Shown piece by piece: positions 56,312-64,000 of a DNA stretch of 64,000 nt. The notes below the pieces were generated by a model. It searched no databases. It had not been told where the DNA came from and saw only the letters and a program-made list of their open reading frames with translations. The DNA is from Pseudeuparius sepicola. Taxonomy: Eukaryota > Arthropoda > Insecta > Coleoptera > Anthribidae. Within the stretch, counting starts at the first letter, position 1. Each line of letters begins with the position of its first letter. Location of the stretch: NCBI GenBank assembly GCA_963920635.1, contig OY987308.1, positions 9,490,225 to 9,554,224 on the forward strand. Direction: 5' to 3'. The position numbers and the translations under genes were made by a program.

Positions 56312-58070
56312 CATGCAGTGCAGTGGGGCTAATATACTTCAAGACATTATCATAACGGTAAGTTTACATCTCGCTTAGATGAAGTGATTGTTGTGCTTTT
56401 TAAGCTTAATATTTAACAAGAATGGTCTTAAATCTGAAAATATATATGTCAGAGTAAAAGTTTATTTTGATTAAAAATTTCAACTACTCCAGAATGTCTT
56501 AAAAAGTTCCAAAATCGAATATTTTCCGTTCAAATTCAAGATTTTTAATTATTGTGATGGTTTTCTCATTTGGTTTAAGTATTTTTTTAATTATTCTATG
56601 TCTCATTTAGTTGAAGTGATTTGTTATTGGTTATTTGGAATATGAGATGTGAAATAATTAAAAAGTTTGAAAAATCAAGCAAAATACGGGTGATTAAGTT
56701 TTAATCTGCAACACTTCAACAGGTGATAGAAAACCAAAAAATAACAGCACTTTCTTCTACAAACTATATCATTTTAAGGCCTTATAAAAAAGTTACAGGG
56801 TGTTAAAGTTGCAAGAAATATGTGGAATTTATTGAATATTTTACAAACTAGTTGAGATATTTAAGTCATATCTCGTACACCTTATAACGGCATGGGTTAG
56901 CATAAAACCTGTTAATATCAAACATCTTGAACAACCAGTGGCGTAGAAATGGGTAATTAGTATAATTTATTTTAGAAAAAAAATAGAACCTCCTTGTATA
57001 GCAATAAAATATATTCAAATTCTTATGTAAATTTTTATTGTAAACAAAAACGTTCTCTTAGCATTTTTTCATATGTGTCATGGTTTTATAGCAAATTTGA
57101 TTTTTCGTATTATTTCGGGGTACTTCTAAAAAATTAACTTAAAACTTTTCTCCATAAGTAACACTTAAAGTAGAAAAACTGTGTTTGCTACCTGAAATAA
57201 AGTAACTTTTTCCAATAAACTCACCTATTTAAGGCTATACTTTTGAAGATACAGGGTCTAAAACATTTAAGGAAGATACAATTAATGTTAAGCTCTGTAT
57301 CTTGAAAAGTAAAACCTTGAATGGGGTTTATTGGGAAAAGTTACTGTATTTAAAGTAAAAAACACATATCTCAACTAGTTTGTAAAATATTCAATAAATT
57401 CCACATATTTCTTGCAACTTTAACACCCTGTAACTTTTTTATAAGGCCTTAAAATGATATAGTTTATAGAAGAAAGTGCGGTTATTTTTGGTTTTCTATC
57501 ACCTGTGGAAGTGTTGCAGATTAAAACTGAATCACCCTATGCTCATAATAATGACTTTTCTCTTTGTTACAGCCCTTGAACCAAAATAATGGTGGGGGGT
57601 TGACTTATTCACCTTCCTTGGAGGAGGGCAAAAAAACAAGCCAACCCGAACCTCAACCCGAACCTCAATCCGCACCTCAACCGGCTCCATCAACACCAGC
57701 AAGGAGGGGCAAAGGCAAGGGGAAAAATATGGCCCTTTTAAAATCGATGAGGGACGAAGATGACAGCATAAGCGTGATCAGTGACGCAACCGTAGGAGGA
57801 AACGAGGAGTTTTTAAACACCCAACAAATCCGGGGGCAAACTCCAACGTCCTATCTCCATAAAGTGAAAGGACAAGCGAACGTTTTTTGCAAAAGGAAGC
57901 TTGGCGACATAAAAGCACAGAGGAATTCCATCCGGGAGCAACTTACCAAGCTTGAAGCCAGGAAGAAGAAATCCCTACAGGATATGGAAAGACTTACGAG
58001 AGAAGAAGACGAAACCAACAGTCTCTTGACTAAATTTCAAGAATTTTTTGAGATGTATTGTGTTTTTACT

Positions 58071-58125
<55 letters not shown>

Positions 58126-58130
58126 TTATT
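56312..58130 (+). CDS. Two-exon proline-rich, coiled-coil protein of the virus-like element
   Basis: Exon 1, 56,312-56,358: ATG CAG TGC AGT GGG ... ending at a donor (ACG|gtaagt). Exon 2 starts at 57,573 after ctctttgttacag and joins in phase 0. The intron holds a MITE (56,687-57,537). Exon 2 encodes a Pro/Gln/Glu-rich repeat (QPEPQPEPQSAPQPAPSTP), a basic stretch (RRGKGKGK), an acidic Ser-rich segment, and a C-terminal coiled coil (about 57,890-58,050, IREQLTKLEARKKKSLQDM). The frame then runs into a (TA)n microsatellite, so the last ~20 residues (YIYIYI) are probably not original. AATAAA follows at about 58,151. No family recognised. Splicing is inferred from the sequence only. Confidence 0.55.
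56687..57537. mobile_element. Hairpin MITE in the intron, related to 35,612-36,958
   Basis: Ends CGGGTGATTAAGTTTTAATC, inverted as GATTAAAACTGAATCACCC. The inner sequence (GGCATGGGTTAGCATAAAAC; TTTCCAATAAACTCACC) is clearly related to the larger hairpin MITE, but the ends differ. Confidence 0.75.
58072..58121 (+). repeat. (TA)n microsatellite
   Basis: About 25 TA units at the 3' end of the two-exon gene. Confidence 0.95.
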
Positions 58131-58249
58131 ATTGTATTATAGTTATATTTTAATAAACATATAATTTACCAATTTGATCGTCATTTCTTCACCTAAAACA
58201 CACATTTTGAAACTTAAATCTCATTAAAAAAAGAACTCAACGGAAGTTT

Positions 58250-58573
58250 TCATTCTTCCAGGGAAAATTCGAAATTAGTGGTTCTACCTTCTGTTGGCCT
58301 AAGGCTTATTAAAAACACCTTCTGTCCATGCTCAATTTGACTATTTATTTCTATAATTCGCTGCGTAGTGAATTTGTCTGTAAATCTTTGCGGTAGCACA
58401 GTGTAAAATGTAAAAAAATCCACAGAAACTCTTTCTGTATACTGTGTACAAACTCTTCTAAACAATAATACTTGAAGCTCGCATCCAATTTCTATACGTC
58501 GAGCCTTCATGAATGGTTTAATCAACGATTTCTGATTGAGTTGATTAAAGAACGTCTCCATTTTAAGGCGCAA
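58250..58573 (-). CDS. Small 107-residue protein, OB-like pattern, function unknown
   Basis: Minus strand, divergent from the next gene. The start is Met1 or the Met at residue 5 (METFFNQLNQKSLI). Central part RRIEIGCELQVLLFRRVCTQ then VSVDFFTFYTVLPQRF alternates hydrophobic residues like a small beta-barrel and resembles the 82-residue protein at 28,477-28,725 (pattern V-x-T-x-[YF]-x-E-x-[IV], then VxLxxR). The C-terminal part (TTQRIIEINSQIEHGQKVFL) is helix then strand. Intact frame. A role as a single-stranded nucleic-acid-binding partner of the polymerase is only a guess from size and place. Confidence 0.5.
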   Translation of the reverse strand: MRLKMETFFNQLNQKSLIKPFMKARRIEIGCELQVLLFRRVCTQYTERVSVDFFTFYTVLPQRFTDKFTTQRIIEINSQIEHGQKVFLISLRPTEGRTTNFEFSLEE

Positions 58574-58705
58574 AACTCACTGGAGAAATAAATGAACTCG
58601 TTAATGTATTTCAACTTGAATAAAGCAGTGGGGGAAAACTCTACTATTTAAGTTATAACCTTCTCGGTTTTGTCTCATTGCTTTGTCATACTCACACATC
58701 TTAAA
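58574..58705. promoter_or_regulatory. Divergent promoter region
   Basis: 132 bp between two oppositely transcribed genes. Contains ACTATTTAAGTTATAACC (a possible TATA-like element for the plus-strand gene, about 55 bp before its ATG) and AATAAAGC. Confidence 0.4.
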
Positions 58706-58969
58706 ATGTCAGCAGAAATCGGGACGGTAAGTGATGACATTATTAAAACGCTTGAAAAAGTGTTTACGCTTATTAATAATTCTGATGATGCTACTTTAGC
58801 ACATTCGAAAAAAATAATAAATGTAAACATCCGGTTAGTTCATAAAGCATTGAAAAAGGCTGACTGTAATCATGGCACTCGGATTAAATTGCAAACGAAC
58901 TTGAGTCATTTGAAACGATTTAAAGTGTACTTAAAAAAAATTACAACACGTTGGAACAGGTCAACGTAA
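58706..58969 (+). CDS. Small 87-residue helical protein, unknown
   Basis: ATG at 58,706 (MSAEIGTVSDDIIKTLEKVF) in good context (taaaATG) is preferred to an upstream in-frame Met. Acidic-amphipathic N-terminal helix, then a basic helical C-terminal half (HKALKKADCNHGTRIKLQT, LKRFKVYLKKITTRW). Uninterrupted. It stands just before the polymerase gene on the same strand. No family recognised. Confidence 0.55.
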   Translation: MSAEIGTVSDDIIKTLEKVFTLINNSDDATLAHSKKIINVNIRLVHKALKKADCNHGTRIKLQTNLSHLKRFKVYLKKITTRWNRST

Positions 58970-58984
58970 GCGGGAAAGTAGAAG

Positions 58985-61900
58985 TGATAGGGTAAAGTGG
59001 GAGGATATAAAATCAATTTTTAATAATCGTATACGCACCGGTGTTATAATTAATTTAAAGCACATAGATATTCTGCAGTTTTTTCTAAGACGCGTTTTTT
59101 GTTTTTAAGACTCGCATTAATAGGATCATAAGATCATTCAATATAATTAAAGTAAATGCTGTCTTTTGTGGGGAATTTATTAAAAAGTCTGGAGATCAGG
59201 AGATACTTGAGAATAAGTATTTTAATACAAACAATGAAATAATCGATCAAGGAACAGTTAAACCAATGGTTTGAAAGCAATATTATTGAAAAAATTTTAG
59301 CTGCCATTGAGTCCTTCGAACATCAGGAATCCGGTTGGACTCTTCACAGAATCTTAAGTTTGGAAGTTAATATAAACAAGGTAGAGATGGGAAACGGTGG
59401 TAGATCTTACATAAACCTCCCGGAATCAATACAATCTAAACAAGCTTGTATTAACATTCAAAATGATGATAATCTTTGTTTTGTTTGGAGTATTGTATCA
59501 GCTCTATATCCACCCGTTGGAAAACAACACCGCACATCCTCATATCCCCACCCTTCAACCGTTTTAAACCTAGATGGCCTTGAATTTCCTGTAACTCTAA
59601 GCCAAATAGCAAAATTCGAAAAACTGAATAATATATCGGTAAATGTGTATATTCTAGAGTTAGTGTCAAATGAAGACAAATCAAGCTCTTTTAGAACTTC
59701 TCCGGCTCGCTTAACTAAAAACAAAAAGGAAAAACATGCTAATTTACTTCTAGTTCAGGATACATATTTTCCGAAAGTTGGTGAGCATGAAGCTCTCCCT
59801 GTCGATGAATCATCAACCGAAATCAATTATCATTACTGTTGGGTTAAAAATTTATCGAGATTAATAGCATCCCAAACTAATAAACATAAAGGTAGGATGT
59901 TTGTTTGTGATAGATGCTTAAATTATTACTCATCCCAAGAAAAATTAAATGAACACATTGAATATTGTCAAGACATAAACAACTGCAAAGTATCATATCC
60001 GAAAAACAAGTATATCGAATTTAAAAATTATATCCATAAGGAAAAAGTACCATTTATTCTTTATGCTGATTTTGAATCAATCCTAAAACCTTATGATGAA
60101 TCTCAATTTTTAAAAACCGCTAGGTATCAAGAACATGAAGCGTTTAGCGCAGGCTACTATTTTAAATGTGATACATTATCTTTTTATAAGAGTTATCGTG
60201 GTAGTGATTGCATGTCTTGGTTTGCGAATGAAATGGAAAATATAGCACTCTCTGTTGCTTCAAAGTTAAAAAATAATGAGCCAATGAGTGAAAAACCGTT
60301 TAATTCTAACGATATAATAGTACGTGATCATGATCATCTGACATCACGTTTTCGCGGATACGCACACCAAGCTTGTAACTTAAGTTACAGAAACTCCTTT
60401 GTAGTACCTATAGTATTTCATAACTTCAGTGGGTACGACAGTCATTTTATTATAAGAGATCTTGCTAAAAAGCATAATGTGACATTACTTCCAATAAACA
60501 AGGAAAAATATATTAGTTTTACAGTTTCTGATACCGATAATGAAGTTAAATTTAGATTCATCGACTCCTTTAAATTTTTAGGCTTCTCTTTGGATACATT
60601 ATCATCGTCTCTCAATAAAGGGGACTTTATTAATACCCAAAAGGAATTTAGTGATGTATCTTCAAACAATCTAGATCTGTTAACCAAAGGGGATATTTTG
60701 TTATGATTATATCGATAACATAAATAAACTTAATGAAAAGTGTTTACCACCAGTCGAGCAATTCTATAGCAAGTTAAACGATACTCACATTAGTCAAAGC
60801 GATTACAGACATGCCCAGTTAGTTTGGGATAAATTTAATATTCAAAGTTTAGGTGAATATATATATCTCAAGACTGACATTATGATTCTTACCGATATAT
60901 ATCAGAACTTTAGGAAAACTTGTATAAAGAATTATGGCTTGGATCCGGCTTGGTACTACACTTTACCGGGATATACTTGGGACTGTATGCTTAAATATAC
61001 TGGGTGTCGATTAGAAACCTTTCAAGATATTGATATATTAATGTTTTTTGAGAAAGGGGTGAGAGGGGGGATAAGCCACTGTTGTAATAGATATTCTGAA
61101 GCAAACAACAAATACATGAAAAATTATGATCCTAACAATCCCTCCAAATACTTACTTTATCTTTTATGGGTGGGCAATGGGGGAATCTCTTCCTTACGGT
61201 AACTTCCAACGGGTTGATACAAACATTAACGTGATGAATATTCCGGATAACAGTTCAGAAGGATAAGTTTTAGAAGTCGATTAGACTATCCGGAAAATTT
61301 ACATGACCCCCATAAAGACCTACCGTTTTGCGCAGAACATTCTACACGACCAAATTCTAAATTTCCCAAACTTATGACAACCCTGAATTCAAAGGAAAAA
61401 TATGGTTTAACTTTAAAAAAGATTCATAGGGTTTTAAAATTTAGTCAGTCTGCCTGGCTAGCTCCTTATATTAAATTTAATACAGAATTAGGACAAAAGC
61501 TAAGTGTAATTTTGAAAAATCAGTAATTAAATTGATGGTTAATGCCATATACGGTAAGACCATGGAAAATATTCACAAACATAGAAATGTAAAATTGGTT
61601 AGAAAATGGGAAGGTACGTATGGAGCTAAGAATTTAATTGCTAGCCCGGATTTTAACAGTCGATTAATTTTTGATACAGATTAGTTGCAATTGAACTGAA
61701 TAAAACTGAAATCGTTTTTACAAAGCCCCTGTACATCGGGATGGCTATACTCGATATCTCAAAGACGTGTGTTTATAATTTTCATTATGATTACATGTTG
61801 CAAAAATATTCAACTGATACTTACTTTAAGCTTACTTTATGAAATAAAAAGCGATGAAGTGTATGATGAAGTCATAAAGCGAGACTTGTATCGTTTCGAT

Positions 61901-62287
61901 TATTCGGTTGATAATCAGTATAATATATCGCTTGCAAATAAAAAGGTACCAGGTCTTATGAAAGATGAAATAATGACTCACTTTGTTGGCCTTAGGTCAA
62001 AAATGTACACGTTTCTGATTGAAGGCGAGCAATGTATTAAAAAATCAAAGGGGATTAAGTATGGTGTTGTTAAGAATTATTTAACTTTCGACGATTATGC
62101 AAATTGCTTATTTAAGAAAAAGCAAAAAACCGCTACTCAATGCACTATTCGCTCGTTTGCTCATAATGCTTTCAGTATTAAACAAACAAAAATTGCACTC
62201 AGCCCTTTCGATGATAAGCGATACTTAGTTAATAATGTTGTCACTCTACCGTGGGGACACTACAGTATTCCACAAATCGAGAACTAA
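58985..62287 (+). pseudogene. Protein-primed-type DNA polymerase B (PolB), many lesions
   Basis: Polymerase of the virus-like element. 58,985-59,360: N-terminal debris in shifting frames. 59,360-60,706: 448-residue frame with an N-terminal domain (KQACINIQNDDNLCFVWSIV), a Cys/His finger (FVCDRCLNYY...HIEYC, about residue 181-205), exonuclease I (LYADFES, about 235) and exonuclease II (HNFSGYDSHFI, about 355). 60,710-61,700: exonuclease III-like YLKTDIMILTDIY and palm pieces (VDLDYPENLHDPH, LMVNAIYGKTMEN) in broken frames. The PolA Asp motif is not recognisable at 61,150, and the expected DTDS motif is cut by a stop at 61,681. 61,769-62,287: clean C-terminal frame. Family: PolB of Polintons, adintoviruses and bidnaviruses. 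It would copy the element's linear DNA from a terminal protein. Confidence 0.85.
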
Positions 62288-62367
62288 GCTATTGTATATA
62301 GCTAAGAAACAATTATTGTTTCATTTAATCCCTCCCTGCTAATAGATTAGTCATAGCTCCCACAACT

Positions 62368-62425
62368 TGCAGAGTATATATAGCAGAGAAACCTAACAGA
62401 CTTTACAACATTATCCAAAGTCGAC
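62368..62425 (+). promoter_or_regulatory. TATA promoter of the CHHC zinc-finger gene
   Basis: GAGTATATATAGCAG with TATATATA at about 62,373, some 50 bp before the ATG. The 5' leader would be about 20-25 bases. Confidence 0.55.
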
Positions 62426-62584
62426 ATGTTCAACCAACTAGCAGACCAACAGAGATTGGTTTCCTGCCCATACGTCAACAGTCATAAAATTAAGAAGTCA
62501 CGGCTACGGATGCACTTGTTGAAATGTCGGAGGCAGTTGGTCATGTTCCCGAGGTCAACTGGCAAGAGTATTTCTAACGATTAA
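62426..62584 (+). CDS. 52-residue protein with a CHHC (U11-48K/GTSF1-type) zinc finger
   Basis: ATG at 62,426, stop TAA at 62,582, with AATAAA overlapping the stop (62,583), so a very compact gene with its own TATA box. Residues 14-34 contain CPYVNSHKIKKSRLRMHLLK followed by C: C-x5-H-x9-H-x3-C, the exact CHHC spacing. This finger binds RNA in U11-48K and in GTSF1/Asterix, the piRNA-pathway partner of Piwi. GTSF1 usually has two CHHC fingers in tandem; here there is one, with a basic tail (KSISND end). It follows PolB by about 140 bp on the same strand and has the same compact promoter/terminator style as the element's other genes, so it probably belongs to the element, possibly acting on host small-RNA silencing (inference). 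Confidence 0.75.
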   Translation: MFNQLADQQRLVSCPYVNSHKIKKSRLRMHLLKCRRQLVMFPRSTGKSISND

Positions 62585-62629
62585 TAAAGAAGAAGAATTA
62601 ATCACCTTCAGGAATCCACATCGGGTTAG

Positions 62630-62809
62630 ACCAGAGTAAATATTTTGTGTAAATATAACAAGTTCCAATTGAATACAACACCATATAAATGTATAACATG
62701 TGGTGGGGAAACAGATACACCCAACACCTCATGTATTCCATGCAATACCAAGAATTTATTCAAAGATGTGACAAAACACGTTCCTTCGCATTATTTTACT
62801 CCTAAATAA
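62630..62809 (+). pseudogene. CxxC...CxxC zinc-ribbon-like fragment
   Basis: Frame open between stops, same frame as the CHHC gene but separated by stops and without a Met. Contains CITCGGETDTPNTSCIPC (C-x2-C-x10-C-x2-C) and ends VTKHVPSHYFTPK. May be the C-terminal remnant of a longer CHHC-plus-ribbon protein, or a separate decayed gene. Confidence 0.4.
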
Positions 62810-63400
62810 GTGTATTAGGGTAATAAATAAAAGATTTATTAACTTTGAGAGAAGCTCAAAAATACAGTATGCATTAATATTATCTGATAGAGTACATAGT
62901 GGTTTTATAATATCTATAGCATTTATATTATAGTTATATTTTAATAATAAATCATTTGCCATTTGTAAGCAATTTAATATAAATAATCATCATTGGGTGA
63001 TTCTCCCAGAAACGTAATATTCTTGTCCTTAAAGGTTTTTGGATAAATGTAGTTAGCTAAAAATATAACCTTGATAGCAAATAATATAAAACAGAAAGCG
63101 TTCTTTCTTGTCAGGTATATAAAAAGTATCGAACATATTTTGTAGTATTTTTTTATATTTACAAACTTCAATTTCTCACCTCCGTGTCTTGTCCCATAGC
63201 GTAGACCTTCAAAGAAGCTTAATTATTTGGTTCATAAGTATCGATTTAGTTCACAAAAAATAATACCAAAGCTTAAGAAAACTAAAAAAGCTTTCAAAAT
63301 TTACGTTTTTACAAATTATCTAACAATATTCTATTTTTATTTTCACAATAAATATTTTGTCCTCACCTCCGTGGTCAGTAACATCAATTTAAATATAAGA
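62810..63400. other. Non-coding, right flank of the virus-like element
   Basis: AT-rich. Motif TCACCTCCGTG appears at about 63,177 and 63,364. No terminal inverted repeat matching the left flank was seen. Short open frames on the minus strand (to 68 codons) are AT-driven and unsupported. Confidence 0.4.
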
Positions 63401-63424
63401 CCTTATATAGGTAGGAGGCATTGT

Positions 63425-63790
63425 TCTAGATCAGTCTATTCATGACATCCGCGGAAAGCGCACGTCCTTTGTTGTTTGTTTTCATTTTCGGGCGCGAAAG
63501 TGTTCGTTTTAACAGCAGGTAAGTTCAGTTTTCTCACTTTTGTTACCATTTTTTAACTACTTTGTAAAGTGGGAGTATCTATCTTTTTATGTCTTTCATG
63601 TGCATGTATATGTAGAAATATATTATGACTTATTAAAAAAATAAGTTTAAAAATAAGCCGTTTTTTGACGAATTTCCTATAAAATCCTCACCTCCGTTAC
63701 TACTTGATGGTAACGGAGGTGAGATACGTCTCACGGAGGTGATGTTTTTATACATGGCATTGCATTTCAATAAAACGTATACAAACCTAC
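63425..63790 (+). promoter_or_regulatory. Promoter, non-coding exon 1 and intron of a gene running off the window
   Basis: GATCAGTC near 63,430 is an insect-type initiator, followed by a GC-rich leader (TTTTCGGGCGCGAAAGTG) ending at CAGCAG|gtaagt (donor GT at 63,520). The intron contains a perfect 14-bp-arm hairpin (see next entry). A tttag acceptor lies just before the first ATG at 63,809. Confidence 0.5.
63685..63742. repeat. CACCTCCGT palindrome cluster
   Basis: CTCACCTCCGTTAC, a 9-base loop, GTAACGGAGGTGAG, then CACGGAGGTGATG. With copies at 63,177 and 63,364 the motif TCACCTCCGT occurs five times in 600 bp. A binding site or part of a repeat. Confidence 0.65.
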
Positions 63791-63808
63791 TTAACATTTT
63801 AGAGTAAA

Positions 63809-64000
63809 ATGGTCAAGGTTACAAAAAAAAACTACAAAAAACGAATCAGAGAAAGAAAAACTGGAAAGAAATAAAAAGAAAAAGTTGGCAATGCGACAGT
63901 TACGAGAAGCAATGAAAAACGACCCAGTAAAATATGAAGAAGCAAAAAGATTAGAAAGAGAGAGATATCATAGACGAAAAGAGCAGGGACAGATTAAATC
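63809..64000 (+). pseudogene. Start of an unrecognised gene, Lys/Arg/Glu-rich, cut by the window edge
   Basis: ATGGTCAAGGTTAC opens a frame that stops after about 21 codons. A 1-nt difference in the A-run at about 63,825 would enter a frame open to the window end: ESEKEKLERNKKKKLAMRQL then KNDPVKYEEAKRLERERYHR. Such highly charged helical starts occur in multi-copy arthropod gene families of unknown role. It may be a frameshifted copy, or use a different start. Confidence 0.4.

Noticed and set aside
57564..58142. Single-exon start at the TTG of 57,564
   Set aside because: Those codons form the polypyrimidine tract and AG of a splice acceptor. An upstream exon with ATG and a matching donor phase is a better start, and the YIYIYI tail comes from the (TA)n microsatellite.
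62756..63171. Two minus-strand frames of 65-68 codons after the CHHC gene
   Set aside because: Very AT-rich, Ile/Lys/Asn-dominated, with no promoter or poly(A) arrangement like that of the element's real small genes.

Overview
The window looks like a repeat-rich stretch of an arthropod, most likely insect, nuclear genome. The evidence is AT-rich sequence, spliceosomal exon/intron borders, and dense nested mobile elements of kinds typical of insects: env-bearing Gypsy, CsRn1-type Gypsy, BEL/Pao, a Jockey-superfamily LINE, mariner-derived elements and a Polinton/adintovirus-like relic. I see no convincing complete host gene. The species cannot be fixed from the sequence. No tRNA, rRNA or CRISPR was seen.

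Layout. 1-2.0 kb: a decayed env-bearing Gypsy relic. 2.5-18.7 kb: one large inverted-repeat (foldback) element built of unique ~315-bp ends and arrays of a ~163-bp satellite-like unit. It is interrupted by two LTR elements, each with perfect target duplications: an errantivirus-like Gypsy (2,786-10,994, minus strand, LTRs with one visible difference) and a CsRn1-clade Gypsy (11,235-16,137, plus strand, with an intact Pol). 18.7-22.2 kb: low-information sequence with a two-exon fragment of an unrecognised gene. 22.3-25.0 kb: a LINE truncated at both ends. 28.0-28.7 kb: a cluster of nuclear-receptor-type half-sites in front of a small ORF. 28.7-43.5 kb: a series of TA-flanked long-TIR mariner derivatives, two with transposase remnants, other foldbacks, and a second, GC-rich CsRn1 element (29,619-33,928).

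44.3-62.8 kb holds a decayed virus-like element of the Polinton/adintovirus kind. In order it has a phospholipase A2 domain, a basic minor-capsid-like protein, an adenain-like protease, a penton-like remnant and a double-jelly-roll hexon-like capsid protein, then (after a 6.5-kb BEL/Pao insertion at 47,717-54,170) a small membrane protein, a 99-bp tandem array of TATA-type promoter units, a two-exon proline-rich coiled-coil gene, two small divergently transcribed genes, a protein-primed-type DNA polymerase B with many lesions, and a 52-residue gene with a perfect CHHC (U11-48K/GTSF1-type) zinc finger. In such elements the capsid proteins build the particle, the protease matures it, PLA2 is thought to aid membrane passage and PolB copies the genome. 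Here capsid, protease and polymerase genes are all broken. At 63.4-64 kb a further gene begins and runs off the edge.

The most unusual items are a TARG1/OARD1-like macro domain inside the Pol of the errantivirus-like element, between RNase H and integrase, and the CHHC zinc-finger mini-gene beside the virus-like element. Both are candidate captures of host functions (ADP-ribose metabolism and the GTSF1-type fold of the piRNA pathway).
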